From positions 930,001 through 994,000 of the forward strand of contig NZ_JACHDR010000001.1 of the NCBI RefSeq assembly GCF_014201135.1: a DNA stretch of 64,000 bases, given 5' to 3'. Position numbers and translations under genes: made by a program. Below are positions 41,769-50,707 of this stretch, one piece after another. The notes below the pieces were generated by a model. It searched no databases and was not told where the DNA came from. It was given only the letters and a program-made list of their open reading frames with translations. Positions within the stretch are counted from its first letter, which is position 1. The number at the start of each line of letters is the position of its first letter. This DNA is from Neomicrococcus aestuarii. Lineage in GTDB: Bacteria; Actinomycetota; Actinomycetes; Actinomycetales; Micrococcaceae.

Positions 41769-43043
41769 TTACTGCTGTTCTGGATCTAAAGAGTGCACAA
41801 TCTCGCATATCTCAGTTCCAAATCCATCTCGCAACCTCACACCAACCGAGACGTCTCCTTCATTGATTTCTAGTCGTCTGTTTGAGGCCGGCATGAATGC
41901 CACTGTCCGCTCGCTGCCATCCGCAGTGGTAACAAAGAATGAATATCGAATGCCGCCGTAATTATGGATAAATCCATCATGTTCTACTGCGACGATAGCT
42001 TCATGGGATGTATCGCGCGCCACCGATAGGCGCGTCGCGTCAAGGATTTCTTTTCTTCTTGCAGATAGATCAGTCGGCAGTAACCGCGGTTCTCCTTTAG
42101 AGAGTTCTGGCCGAATTTTCAGCTCAAGAACAGTTTCGTTTGCGGAGCTGCCGAGCTTGGCAAGCGAAACGATGGCGGCCTGCAATGATCCGGCGGGAGG
42201 GGACGCATGACCATCCCCAAAGTCCGAAATGAGGACAAAGGTTCCCTTACCATCCGTATGTATCCCATGTAAGACCTCCCTAATCTCCCATGCTCTAGCT
42301 AAGGGGGAAAGGTGCGCGCTCACGTGCCAATCCGAGGCGTTCTGGAGCAACACGGTATTTCCTGGGCGCGCCGGAAGAGTCAATAGTTCATGCCGTATGT
42401 TGTTTCTCTTCAGGAAATCCGATGCGCCATCCGACCAATTTTCCTCGTCGACGAAACTCACTGATTCAGCTGGGAACGCCGCCACGAGATACTTTTTGAC
42501 CGCATCTTCGTTGTACTTCAGGATGTCGCTTTGCGGGTTCCAGGCAAGAGCTGTAGCTGTCTCCCCGACTAAGCTCGCAAATTTTAAGGCTGCAAATCCG
42601 CCGCCGGACCCTCCAATTAGCAAGAGTTGAAGCCCCAGCAGACGTTGAACGGTTTTCAGAACACGTAATACAGGCTCTTCAAGAGTGGAGAACTGATTTC
42701 CTGCATACCAAGCGAGACCAAGGTTTTTACTAAGAGTCGTCGAAGGATCCGAGATGGCGACAAAGCCATAACCTGCGCTACTTGCTAGACCTCGACCTGA
42801 AAAGAATGGGCCCTGCTTGTCAGAACGATTGCCGACGGCACCATTGAAGAAGACGGGCACTCTCTTCCACCCATCAAGTTTTTCAAGACCCTCGATTAAA
42901 ACGTCGAGTGAGGGCCCGTCATTAAATCGAATTCGGTGGATGCCACATGCAAGGACCGACAATCTCTCAAATTCCGCCAATTCCTCATGCTCATAAATGG
43001 GCACTTGCCACGATTCATAATCATTTTCAGCCCGATCTGTCAC
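41769..43043 (-). CDS. Alpha/beta-hydrolase-fold protein of the glycan cluster (long form)
   Basis: 424 residues from a GTG. The central part looks like an alpha/beta hydrolase: a nucleophile elbow LLLIGGSGGGFAALKF (Ser at about 147), ALAWNPQSDILKYN, and a candidate His in SDWHVSAHLSPLARAW. The C-terminal 150 residues look like a beta-sandwich (RYSFFVTTADGSERTVAF). It is a paralogue of 47413-48339, sharing LAWY-x-G, G-S-x-G-G-G-F-A-A-L and N-x-Q-x-D-I. No close characterised relative comes to mind; an esterase or acyltransferase acting on a cell-surface glycan is a guess from the neighbours. Base composition is AT-richer than the core genes next to it. Confidence 0.6.
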   Translation of the reverse strand: MTDRAENDYESWQVPIYEHEELAEFERLSVLACGIHRIRFNDGPSLDVLIEGLEKLDGWKRVPVFFNGAVGNRSDKQGPFFSGRGLASSAGYGFVAISDPSTTLSKNLGLAWYAGNQFSTLEEPVLRVLKTVQRLLGLQLLLIGGSGGGFAALKFASLVGETATALAWNPQSDILKYNEDAVKKYLVAAFPAESVSFVDEENWSDGASDFLKRNNIRHELLTLPARPGNTVLLQNASDWHVSAHLSPLARAWEIREVLHGIHTDGKGTFVLISDFGDGHASPPAGSLQAAIVSLAKLGSSANETVLELKIRPELSKGEPRLLPTDLSARRKEILDATRLSVARDTSHEAIVAVEHDGFIHNYGGIRYSFFVTTADGSERTVAFMPASNRRLEINEGDVSVGVRLRDGFGTEICEIVHSLDPEQQ

Positions 43044-43258
43044 TAATTACCAGACCTTTGCATTACTTCGCTCCATGTATCGCTCTCTTGCAAACCGGCG
43101 ACGGTTGGCGCTTTCTTGAATCCTAACGAAAGTATCCTCCACTCTATGGCACCGTTGAATGGGGAATTCTCATCTGATAGCCCTCCTGTAAGTGCGAATA
43201 AATGATGAAAGTTGCATCTGGCGCAATCGGCCGAAGAAGATCTAACAGACCCTTTCAT
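43043..43258 (-). pseudogene. Fragment coupled to the hydrolase gene, possibly a methyltransferase tail
   Basis: A 71-codon frame whose stop overlaps the GTG of the hydrolase gene. The last 45 codons look coding (SDENSPFNGAIEWRILSLGF, APTVAGLQESDTWSEVM) while the first part does not. Position and overlap suggest the end of a larger gene that was lost. The family is not certain. Confidence 0.3.
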
Positions 43259-43535
43259 TCGCTTAGAAGCGGCATTTCGTCAATAATTACGATTCCGGAT
43301 TTGGATAGCAAGATCCCACTGAGTGCGCATCACTACTTAGACTCGAGGGAAAATAGCGGGATTCTGGAAAGAAGACAGTGTTTCAAAATTTGTTTATGGT
43401 AGGCATAAAAGGAAACTGTCGGATGATTTCCAATCGCAGTAACAATCATGAAGTGTTTGCAAGACGACCGACGCAAATCAGTGAGAATAGAAGCTGGGCT
43501 GGTTGCCCCAAGTCTTCAGTCACAAGGGAGCAACG
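43259..43535. other. AT-rich intergenic region between divergent glycan genes
   Basis: No gene is supported; a plus-strand frame at 43202-43402 shows no ribosome-binding site or domain. The stretch probably holds the promoter of the glycosyltransferase operon starting at 43536 (GGGAGCAACG before the ATG). Its AT content is among the highest in the window. Confidence 0.45.
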
Positions 43536-45437
43536 ATGATATCCAAGGACGGCTATGAGCTTTCCGACCGCACAATTTCAATGACACCCATTGATGATGT
43601 GACAAAAGTAATCGAAGTCTCAGCGGGGACTGAGATTACAGTATTCTCCGAGTCTGTCTCGGATGATCCTTCGCCACGTTCCGCTCTCTTTGCACTCCGG
43701 TTCTTGGATGAAGATGGCGTCGAGCTCGAAATTCCCGGCTGGAAAAGCTCTTCGGAAAAGGCTGGAACCTACCAGTACTTAGTCAATGCCGACGAAATCG
43801 GCGTGACAACATTTGGAGTTGAGGCGCCGGCTCGTTCCGCAATGTTCGTAATTCAGGGGGTCAAGTGGCGTTCCAACGTCAACACTTGGATCTTGGAAGA
43901 CGTGATCGTCGTTCGACAAGGAATTGACCCCTACCCCGTTCAACTTCCCAGTGGCAGCACGCTACCTATTCATATTCGCGATTTCTCGCAGTCTCTCGAA
44001 ATTGCGGATTCGATGAAGAGCGTCACAATTTCAGGGCAAGCTTCCCTGCCAAGTTCCAAGAGCACTGCGTTGCTAACTGTTGCGTTTGTTGATCGGGAAG
44101 GACGGAAGATGTTGCCCCCTGGTCATCTTCCGCAGAATCCAGTACACGGGCCATTTTTCCAGATCAAGGGTGATGCTGGCGTCGTGGAGTTCGAATTCAA
44201 TGTAGTTCCTCGACCAAACGTCTCCTCAATAGAAATCAAGGGCGTTGAATGGGGGGATCCGGAAGTAACTATCAATGGACCACTCGACGTGACGCCAATC
44301 ACGTCTGACTTTGTAGATATTGATGGGTTCCTGTCTGATATCCCAGAGGGCGAACCCCTCATCGTTATCGACACTACGGCACCACCTATGGGGGACGACA
44401 CTCGTGCTCTTCGACCGAACAATCTGGCTAAGGCATTTGCTCGTTTGGGTGCGTGGGTAATTTTCTTGCCATTCTCTTCCATCCAGGAATTCGAACCGCG
44501 CTTCTCGGATCATATTTTGCAGGTCCCACGAAGTGAGTACGGACGGCTGGTTGAGACTCTGATAAAGCGGGGAATGCCAAACGAATCTACGTTCATTTCC
44601 AGCTCTTTCCCGAGTCTAGCTTCGGTAACTTTGGCAACGAGACTAAAAACCGAGGGCTGGCAGGTCATCTACGAGGCTAGGGATGACATGGAAGAATTCA
44701 ACCGAGTCGGATACTCAAAGTGGTACGCACCTTCCTTGGAACGGCAGATGCTCACCATTGCGGACAAGGTTGTCAGCGTTAGTATTGGGCTCGATGAAAA
44801 ATTAGTCTCTATGTGGCCAAAACTGAGTGATCACGTTGTGGTTCCAAATGCCGTTAACCGCTCTGTGATCGACGCTTCGGCTGATTTGAGAACTCAAGAC
44901 CAGTTTGACCAACGAGCAAACAGTCTCGTTGTCGGATACGTTGGACACCTCACTCCCGCATGGTTCGACTGGCCAGCCGTCCTGTCAGCAGCTCGTATGC
45001 TCCCTCATGTTCAGTTTGAGATCATTGGCCATGGCGCTCCTGCAAACCTTGATCTTCCAAGCAACGTAGTTATTCTTGGCCCAAAGACCCATGAAGAGCT
45101 TGCCTCCATCGTTCCAACCTGGAAAGTCGGCTTGATCCCGTTCCTCGACATTCCATTGACTCGATCAGTGGACCCGAACAAAATCTACGAGTATTTCGCT
45201 TGGGGACTGCGATGCGTGACCGCCCCCATGGGCAGCGTCGAGGAATACCCCTCCACCTATGTCTATCGAGGTGCGGAGCAACTAGTTCTGCAATTGCAAG
45301 CAGCCCTCACTGAACCATACACAGCTGAAGAGATTAAAGCGCTAGAAGTGATGGTTCAGAACAGCGACTGGGATAGTCGCGCTCGTCAATGCCTCGACTA
45401 CTACGGAATCGTTGTTAAGGAGTCCCTAAATGCGTAA
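43536..45437 (+). CDS. Large glycosyltransferase with N-terminal beta-rich domain
   Basis: 633 residues from ATG 43536 (GGGAG upstream). The first 250 or so residues are beta-rich and may form two sandwich domains. The C-terminal 370 residues form a GT-B glycosyltransferase: DVTP-VDIDGFLSD-type start, VIYEARDDMEEFNRVGYSKW, VVPNAVNRSVIDA, VVGYVGHLTPAWFDWPAVLS (donor loop), VGLIPFLDIPLTRSVDPNKI and YEYFAWGLRCVTAPMGS with the conserved Lys/Glu. It overlaps the next gene by 8 bases. It likely adds a sugar to a lipid-linked surface glycan, the N-domain acting in protein contact. Specificity unknown. Confidence 0.8.
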   Translation: MISKDGYELSDRTISMTPIDDVTKVIEVSAGTEITVFSESVSDDPSPRSALFALRFLDEDGVELEIPGWKSSSEKAGTYQYLVNADEIGVTTFGVEAPARSAMFVIQGVKWRSNVNTWILEDVIVVRQGIDPYPVQLPSGSTLPIHIRDFSQSLEIADSMKSVTISGQASLPSSKSTALLTVAFVDREGRKMLPPGHLPQNPVHGPFFQIKGDAGVVEFEFNVVPRPNVSSIEIKGVEWGDPEVTINGPLDVTPITSDFVDIDGFLSDIPEGEPLIVIDTTAPPMGDDTRALRPNNLAKAFARLGAWVIFLPFSSIQEFEPRFSDHILQVPRSEYGRLVETLIKRGMPNESTFISSSFPSLASVTLATRLKTEGWQVIYEARDDMEEFNRVGYSKWYAPSLERQMLTIADKVVSVSIGLDEKLVSMWPKLSDHVVVPNAVNRSVIDASADLRTQDQFDQRANSLVVGYVGHLTPAWFDWPAVLSAARMLPHVQFEIIGHGAPANLDLPSNVVILGPKTHEELASIVPTWKVGLIPFLDIPLTRSVDPNKIYEYFAWGLRCVTAPMGSVEEYPSTYVYRGAEQLVLQLQAALTEPYTAEEIKALEVMVQNSDWDSRARQCLDYYGIVVKESLNA

Positions 45438-46398
45438 ACTCATTGTTTACCCCAACCTTTCCAAAGGTGGCGTTAGCGCAGTAATTCGCGGAAGAGCTAC
45501 CGCCGAGCCCCAGAACACATTTGACACACTCTTTTTCAACGACAAGGGTGGCGCAGACAGCTTTGTCGACCTACATAATGTGGAAACTGTTGTTGTAACC
45601 AGCTCACGAGCAAAGAACTACGCCAATTTCTTGTCGAATCAGGTGCAATACGACGAAATCTCCGTTTTAAGCGCGCCAGAAATCGCAAATGAATTGTCTG
45701 CTCTGGAACAGAACGCCGTCCACTATGAATTTCACTCGTCGGATATGGGAATTATCGAGAATGAAATCAAGATTCTTGAACTTGATAGACTCGCCGCAAT
45801 TCATGCCCCGTCGCAAGTGATGCTGGATAAAATCCGTGACTTGTTGCCTCGAAGAACTTGGAAACGATTGACGGTTCTGCCGAACCTGGTTGACACGACA
45901 AACTTTACGGTGGACGGTCCAGCAAGCTTCTTCGAAAATTCTGGCTTCGACGATTCCGGAAAGATCCCTCTACTCTGGATCGGGCGCTTTGACAGCGGTA
46001 AGGCATTTGCGCATTTCGCCAGATTATTGGGAAGTCTGCCAGATAATTATGTCGGTCATGTTGTCGTCAGCCTCGAAGACGATCCAACAAGAGCTAATAA
46101 GTTCCTTAGCGAGTGCGCTGCTATGGGAGTTCTCAGTAGAGTTCGCATATACCTTAATCTTTCGCCAAAAACTATGGCGAATGCATATCGTTCGGTCAGG
46201 GACGCGAAGGGATGGTTGGTTTCAACATCCCTAAACGAATCCTTTGGGTATGCAGTTGCAGAAGCCACGTCCTGCGGACTTCGAGCCGCCGTTTCAGATC
46301 TTCCCGTATGGGATCTTTTCGAGTCGTCCGGACTCCTGCATCGAGTACCAAGCGGTGCCGTCGTACGTCTGGCGCAAGTAATTCAGACTGAACAATAA
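45430..46398 (+). CDS. Glycosyltransferase, GT-B fold
   Basis: 322 residues. The start MRKLIVYPNLSKGGVSAVIR is GT4-like, the middle VLPNLVDTTNFTVDGPA separates the domains, PLLWIGRFDSGKAFAHFARL is the donor loop, and ESFGYAVAEATSCGLRAAVS holds the E-x7-E motif of retaining GT-B enzymes. Overlaps the preceding glycosyltransferase by 8 bases and is followed by a strong terminator. Sugar and acceptor unknown. Confidence 0.85.
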   Translation: MRKLIVYPNLSKGGVSAVIRGRATAEPQNTFDTLFFNDKGGADSFVDLHNVETVVVTSSRAKNYANFLSNQVQYDEISVLSAPEIANELSALEQNAVHYEFHSSDMGIIENEIKILELDRLAAIHAPSQVMLDKIRDLLPRRTWKRLTVLPNLVDTTNFTVDGPASFFENSGFDDSGKIPLLWIGRFDSGKAFAHFARLLGSLPDNYVGHVVVSLEDDPTRANKFLSECAAMGVLSRVRIYLNLSPKTMANAYRSVRDAKGWLVSTSLNESFGYAVAEATSCGLRAAVSDLPVWDLFESSGLLHRVPSGAVVRLAQVIQTEQ

Positions 46399-46406
46399 GG
46401 CCATAC

Positions 46407-46456
46407 GAGAGGAGCGCAGGCGACCAAGGATTTGGACTGTATCCGGCGCTCCTCTC
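46407..46456 (+). terminator. Intrinsic terminator after the glycosyltransferase pair
   Basis: GAGAGGAGCGC (46407-46417) pairs perfectly with GCGCTCCTCTC (46446-46456) and is followed by ATTTTTGTTT. The loop is 28 bases long. Confidence 0.85.
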
Positions 46457-46504
46457 ATTTTTGTTTCGCAACGTATCTCAATTTCATCGTCTGAAGGCAG
46501 TTAG

Positions 46505-47347
46505 ATGGACTATTTCGAGCGCATGAGTCGACGAATCAATAGATTCGAGGAGGGACTGCCTGAAAGACTTGGCGAGAAAGCATTCATACGTCCTTTTGCG
46601 GATTCCATCGGTGTACGAACACCAGCGCTCCTATTTCAAGGGAGCCTGTCAGCGTTATTGGAGTTCGATTTCCCAGAAGAATTTGTTGTAAAGCCAGAGT
46701 ATCTTTCCACCTCGAAAGGCGTATATCTCCTCGCCAAGCGTGGTACTGATTTCCAGAGCCTCGTTTCATCGGAGCAAATGACGATCGAAACACTCAGAAT
46801 GAGTTACGAAGAATTGGCTGAAAATTACTACTCTGACTCTCAACGTGGCCAATATCTTGTGGAAGAGTTACTCAGGGACGACAGCGGAGATGTTCCGCCG
46901 GCCGATATTCGCGCCTATATGTTTCAGGGCACTTGTGGTTTTATTCTGATAGAGGACCACATGCGAGAGAGAACCCGAGCTTCGTACTTCAACGGTGATT
47001 TCACGCCAATGCTCGATGTTCACGAAAGATTTGGTATCGCTGATAAGGCATTGCATCTTGAGGAAATCGTTGAACGAGCTGCCCCAGATAATGCCTCTGA
47101 AATACTCGCAGTGGCCCGGCGGGTCTCAATAGCAGTCCCCTCAGCATTTTGCAGAGTTGACATGTATACCTCAGGAAAGCATGTCTATCTCGGCGAAATA
47201 ACGCTCTTTCCTGGGACTTTCTATTATAAAAACCGCAAGCTTATGAGTGAGAAAGAAGCGATTAGACTTGGAAATTTATGGGAAGAGGCGGAAGCACGTT
47301 TAGCAGGTTCATGCCTTAGCCCTGCCAAAGATGAATCAAACGTATAG
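46505..47347 (+). CDS. TupA-like ATP-grasp enzyme
   Basis: 280 residues. EKAFIRPFADSIGVRTPALL, FPEEFVVKPEYLSTSKGVYL (ATP-binding Lys), YLVEELLRDDSG, and the late FCRVDMYTSGKHVYLGEITL with FPG match the TupA-like ATP-grasp family, named after teichuronopeptide synthesis. Such enzymes join carboxylates to amines with ATP, and in capsule clusters may add amino acids or lactate to sugars. It has its own transcript start after the terminator at 46456. Codon use is AT-rich like the neighbours. Confidence 0.75.
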   Translation: MDYFERMSRRINRFEEGLPERLGEKAFIRPFADSIGVRTPALLFQGSLSALLEFDFPEEFVVKPEYLSTSKGVYLLAKRGTDFQSLVSSEQMTIETLRMSYEELAENYYSDSQRGQYLVEELLRDDSGDVPPADIRAYMFQGTCGFILIEDHMRERTRASYFNGDFTPMLDVHERFGIADKALHLEEIVERAAPDNASEILAVARRVSIAVPSAFCRVDMYTSGKHVYLGEITLFPGTFYYKNRKLMSEKEAIRLGNLWEEAEARLAGSCLSPAKDESNV

Positions 47348-47412
47348 CGATATCCAGAATTATCGCCCCGAAGATAGATTTGTGCTTGTTGGCTCAAACG
47401 CCTTCCTCCTAA

Positions 47413-48339
47413 TTAGTCCAATAACGTAAGAGGCAGGCCCTCGATCCAATGGAGGGCTTCTTCGAAAGCTTCTATGAATTCATCAGCCTTCGGTTGAGCA
47501 TGAACTGGGCCATCCAAGTAAGTTTTCATTTTGACGCGGGATATATTGCCGCCCTTTTTTGCCGCGTCGAGGAATGGAAGAAAGTGGTCTTCAAAATGAA
47601 ACTCCTCTACGTTCTGAACTATGAAAACGTGATTTGCAGTAGGCTGCGCGTATCTTTCAACGGCTGAAGACCTAGATCCCAAGATGTCCGCCCAAGCGGG
47701 CGACTCTATATCCGAGTGATGCTTAAAGTCCGCCGCAATTTCTGGCCACACGACATTTACAAAGGTGCGTTGCGCGCCAAATCCTGTGCCGTTGATTCGA
47801 TAGTTAGCTATATCCGTTTGCGCGTTGAAAACCAAGGCATAGCTGTTGGGAATCAAAGCTGAAATCTGAAGCGCCGCAAACCCGCCCCCGGATGAGCCTG
47901 TGAATACCAGTTTCTTCGCTCCGACCAACTTTGCCGCAGCCAATGCCCAATCTGCAATGACTCTTTGCAGGTCTAACCCGTTCCACCCTGTATACCAAGC
48001 CAGCTGGAGATCGCGTGATTTCCAGAGGGCGGGATCCCCAAAGAATATGCTGCTGACTGGATACTTCAAGACTGTGGATAGCCGCTCGAATCGAGGCAAA
48101 TTGGTCTTCTCCTGATTCAGTGCCCCGTGGAAACCCACAATCAGAACATCGCTATCCTTGCGTACTAGAAGCGCATCCAGGAATATTTCTGGGAGTAGCT
48201 CATCGCGGAGTCGAAGCGCCGAGTCTAACGGCAGAGAAAGCGCACCAATTGTATCTTCAGGTGCGCTGTGAACGAGAGTAATTGGCGGGTTCGACCCAAA
48301 CGGATCTAGTTGGTCAATTGAGATGTAGTCCGACTTCAA
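47413..48339 (-). CDS. Alpha/beta-hydrolase-fold protein of the glycan cluster (short form)
   Basis: 308 residues from TTG 48339 (GGAG nine bases upstream). It shares the core of 41769-43043: LAWYTGWNGLDLQ, nucleophile elbow KLVFTGSSGGGFAALQI (Ser about 148), ALVFNAQTDIANY and a late FHFEDHFLPFL with candidate His and Asp. The C-terminal beta domain of the longer paralogue is missing. Both paralogues face the glycosyltransferases from the opposite strand. The function is unknown; acyl-ester chemistry on a glycan is possible. Confidence 0.6.
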   Translation of the reverse strand: MKSDYISIDQLDPFGSNPPITLVHSAPEDTIGALSLPLDSALRLRDELLPEIFLDALLVRKDSDVLIVGFHGALNQEKTNLPRFERLSTVLKYPVSSIFFGDPALWKSRDLQLAWYTGWNGLDLQRVIADWALAAAKLVGAKKLVFTGSSGGGFAALQISALIPNSYALVFNAQTDIANYRINGTGFGAQRTFVNVVWPEIAADFKHHSDIESPAWADILGSRSSAVERYAQPTANHVFIVQNVEEFHFEDHFLPFLDAAKKGGNISRVKMKTYLDGPVHAQPKADEFIEAFEEALHWIEGLPLTLLD

Positions 48340-48562
48340 TTTGCTGTTGCTCCATTCCGTGTTCGCAAATGCCTCAGGGCCACCCGACTAACTAACCACT
48401 CTGAAACGATTGACGCGCTTATATCCGCAAGAACTAAACACTAGTACAACCAATACTTTCCAAAAAACTTCCACAGAAGTACATGACATTCGTATGACTC
48501 AACATCGTGGCTGAACCGTCCCGGGTTTGATGCCGCTATCTTCTGTGAGAAAGATAGTGACT

Positions 48563-48874
48563 ATGCCCAAGCAGTTCCCGCCCGAAGTTCGTGACCGTGC
48601 AGTGCGCATGACCATGGATCGGTTGTCCGAATACCCGTCTGTCTATGCTGCCTGCAAGGCACTGGCCCCGAAGCTCGGGGTGGGCCCTGAATCGCTCCGG
48701 CGCTGGGTTGTCCAGGCTCAAATCGATGCCGGTGAGAAGACCGGACCAAGCACTGATGAGTTGGAGGAAATCAAGCGGCTCCGGGCTGAGGTGCGGGACT
48801 TGAAAGAGTCTAACGAGATCCTGAAACAGGCCTCGATTTTCTTCGCGAGGGAGCTCGACCCTCGCCGCCGTTGA
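48563..48874 (+). CDS. IS3-family transposase OrfA
   Basis: 103 residues. The helix-turn-helix is FPPEVRDRAVRMTMDRLSEY ... GVGPESLRRWVVQAQ, and a leucine-zipper-like region (LEEIKRLRAEVRDLKESNEI) follows, as in OrfA of IS3-type elements. It binds the terminal repeats. ATG 48563 is taken as the start because the conserved MPKQFPPEVRDRAV begins there. The end overlaps OrfB in the -1 frame, where programmed frameshifting makes the OrfAB transposase. Confidence 0.9.
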   Translation: MPKQFPPEVRDRAVRMTMDRLSEYPSVYAACKALAPKLGVGPESLRRWVVQAQIDAGEKTGPSTDELEEIKRLRAEVRDLKESNEILKQASIFFARELDPRRR

Positions 48875-49851
48875 TCTGTCGATTCATCGACGAAATGCGC
48901 GCTGAAGGTTACGCGGTCGAGTCGATCTGTGCCGTCCTGCGGGAGCAGGGCGTGCGGGTCGCCGCACGAACCTACCGGGCGTGGAAGAAACGCCTTCCAG
49001 CCCTGCGCACCATCGAAGACGCCCGCCTCACCGATGCACTTCGTGCTGTGAAAGTCCCCGACGCGAAGGGACGCCCCCGTCCCGAGATCATCTACGGACG
49101 GCGGAAAATGACACAGTGGCTGCGCCGTAACGGCTTCCCGGAAGCCTCCAAACACACCGTGGACCGGCTCATGCGCGAAGAAGGCATGAACGGGCTCGTC
49201 AGAGGCCGCAAGACCCGCACCACCATCCCCGGCAAGGACGGCCGCCGTGCCGGGGACCTGGTGAACCGGGACTTCACCGCCGCGGCTCCGAACCAGATCT
49301 GGGTCACTGATTTTACGTACGTCCCGGTCTACTCCGGATTCGTCTACGTTGCCCTGGTCATCGACCTGTATTCCCGGGCGATCCTCGGCTGGGAAACTTC
49401 AACCGTCAAGGACACCGCGTTTGTCGAACACTGCCTGCGGATGGCCTTGTGGCGGCGCGAACACACCGGCCGCCCGGCACCGACGGGACTAATTCACCAC
49501 AGCGATGCCGGAAGCCAGTACACCTCGATCCGGTACACCGACACCCTGGCCTTGGAGGGCCTACAACCGTCCATTGGCAGCGTTGGTGACGCCTATGACA
49601 ACGCAGCAGCCGAGACCGTGATGGGGTTGTTCAAGAACGAGGCCGTTGCGAAGGATTCACCGTTCCGCAGCGGGGCGTTGAAGACCGAAACCGACGTCAT
49701 GGAAATCGTCTTCGAGTGGGTCCACTGGTACAACAACGAACGCCTGCATTCCGCCCTGGACCACCAAACGCCAGAGGAATACGAGCAGACATATTATGAT
49801 CTACAAACCAGCTCGTTACCCGACGACGCCGCCAACAAACAAGCGGCATGA
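48871..49851 (+). CDS. IS3-family transposase OrfB (DDE)
   Basis: 326 residues, with the HTH-like IYGRRKMTQWLRRNGFPEAS and the integrase core: WVTDFTYVPVYSGFVYVALV (first Asp), IHHSDAGSQYTSIRYTDTLA (second Asp) and ETVMGLFKNE (Glu), then WVHWYNNERLHSALDHQTPE. All three catalytic acids are present. It is in the -1 frame of OrfA and is normally made as a fusion; a TTG at 48871 marks the frame start. Confidence 0.92.
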   Translation: MICRFIDEMRAEGYAVESICAVLREQGVRVAARTYRAWKKRLPALRTIEDARLTDALRAVKVPDAKGRPRPEIIYGRRKMTQWLRRNGFPEASKHTVDRLMREEGMNGLVRGRKTRTTIPGKDGRRAGDLVNRDFTAAAPNQIWVTDFTYVPVYSGFVYVALVIDLYSRAILGWETSTVKDTAFVEHCLRMALWRREHTGRPAPTGLIHHSDAGSQYTSIRYTDTLALEGLQPSIGSVGDAYDNAAAETVMGLFKNEAVAKDSPFRSGALKTETDVMEIVFEWVHWYNNERLHSALDHQTPEEYEQTYYDLQTSSLPDDAANKQAA

Positions 49852-49868
49852 TTCCCGGGACGGTTCAG

Positions 49869-50276
49869 TGTGACCGAAATAGGCCGGCGAACCACCGATC
49901 AAAAACAGCCGGCTAAGTTCGGTCCACACAACAACGGCTGGGTGCCAGCTCAACGGGCTGGATACTGATCCGGACGGATCATGAGGTAAGCGTGCTTACG
50001 TGTGTGCCTGGGCGGCTTTCTCACCGGCTCAGAGCTCCTCGAACAGGTTCCAGAGAACTCAACTGCATGTGGTCACGTTCCAACGCCTTAGAAAGCCGCG
50101 CAGGACGTCGGAGGAATAGCGACCGTGCAGCATTGCGACGGAGCAAGCTATACATTTAGGTGCCCTAAATGGCTTGACGGGCCTGGCCGTCTCCGACGGC
50201 TCGTTCCAACCCCACTTCCTGGGGGCGCTGCACTGGGCTCCGAACTGAACAATGAACAACTTCTCTTAGGAACAAA
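49869..50276. other. Intergenic region right of IS element 1
   Basis: About 400 bases without a supported gene. The sequence is mixed in composition and may contain remains of a gene cut by the insertion; none is recognisable. Confidence 0.45.
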
Positions 50277-50309
50277 GGAAGCAGTACTTCTAAAAGAAGT
50301 ACTGCTTCC
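50277..50309 (-). terminator. 15-bp terminator of the secreted/acidic protein pair
   Basis: GGAAGCAGTACTTCT (50277-50291), loop AAA, and its perfect complement at 50295-50309. On the minus strand a TTTGTT follows, as in an intrinsic terminator. It lies just past the stop of the 120-residue gene. Confidence 0.85.
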
Positions 50310-50334
50310 GATTACCCTGCTGACCAAAACAATT

Positions 50335-50697
50335 TTATGGTTCCTGTTTCCAAGCTCGTAAGCCTTCCGGAAGGATATCCACCATGATCCGCATGAGGTT
50401 TAGCTCCCTATCGATTCCCCGAGGTGGATGATCGATTTCGTTTCGCAATCTCCGGCGAAGTTCGGCGCCGCTTTCAGGCCAGGCGACAAAAGCTTCTTTA
50501 TCTGTGTACCTGCCTAATTTCGCGAAACCTGACTCACACAAGTCAAGACAAACTGATGATGCAATCTCCAGTACTTCAGGTTCGCTTAGAGTAGTTCGAC
50601 TGGAATCTGCCACAATCCCCATGACATGAGCGAAGAGTACCCAGTCGTCCTCGCCGTTTTCGATGATCTCTAATTCAACATCACTAAGCCGTCTCAC
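50335..50697 (-). CDS. Small acidic protein, possible immunity or partner protein
   Basis: 120 residues, soluble, rich in Glu and Asp (LSDVELEIIENGEDDWVLFA ... SEPEVLEIASSVCLDLCESG). No known domain. It starts 10 bases after the stop of the gene for a secreted protein (50708-51157) and ends at a terminator, so the two form a two-gene unit. The order secreted protein then acidic cytoplasmic protein resembles toxin-immunity pairs, but there is no direct evidence. It lies between two IS3-family elements, and base use is AT-richer than the core. Confidence 0.5.
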   Translation of the reverse strand: MRRLSDVELEIIENGEDDWVLFAHVMGIVADSSRTTLSEPEVLEIASSVCLDLCESGFAKLGRYTDKEAFVAWPESGAELRRRLRNEIDHPPRGIDRELNLMRIMVDILPEGLRAWKQEP

Positions 50698-50707
50698 GAT
50701 CTAGCAG

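Larger units (their letters stand above)
48512..49867 (+). mobile_element. IS3-family insertion sequence 1
   Basis: About 1.36 kb. The left terminal repeat begins TGAACCGTCCCGGGTTTGAT (48512) and the right end carries its complement TGAACCGTCCCGGGAATCAT, ending at 49867; most of the first 25 positions agree. Two overlapping genes orfA and orfB lie in -1 register. No clear target-site duplication was found. Both genes are intact. Confidence 0.88.

Noticed and set aside
43202-43402. 66-codon frame upstream of the large glycosyltransferase
   Set aside because: No ribosome-binding site, AT-rich promoter-like DNA, and it overlaps the fragment coupled to the hydrolase gene.
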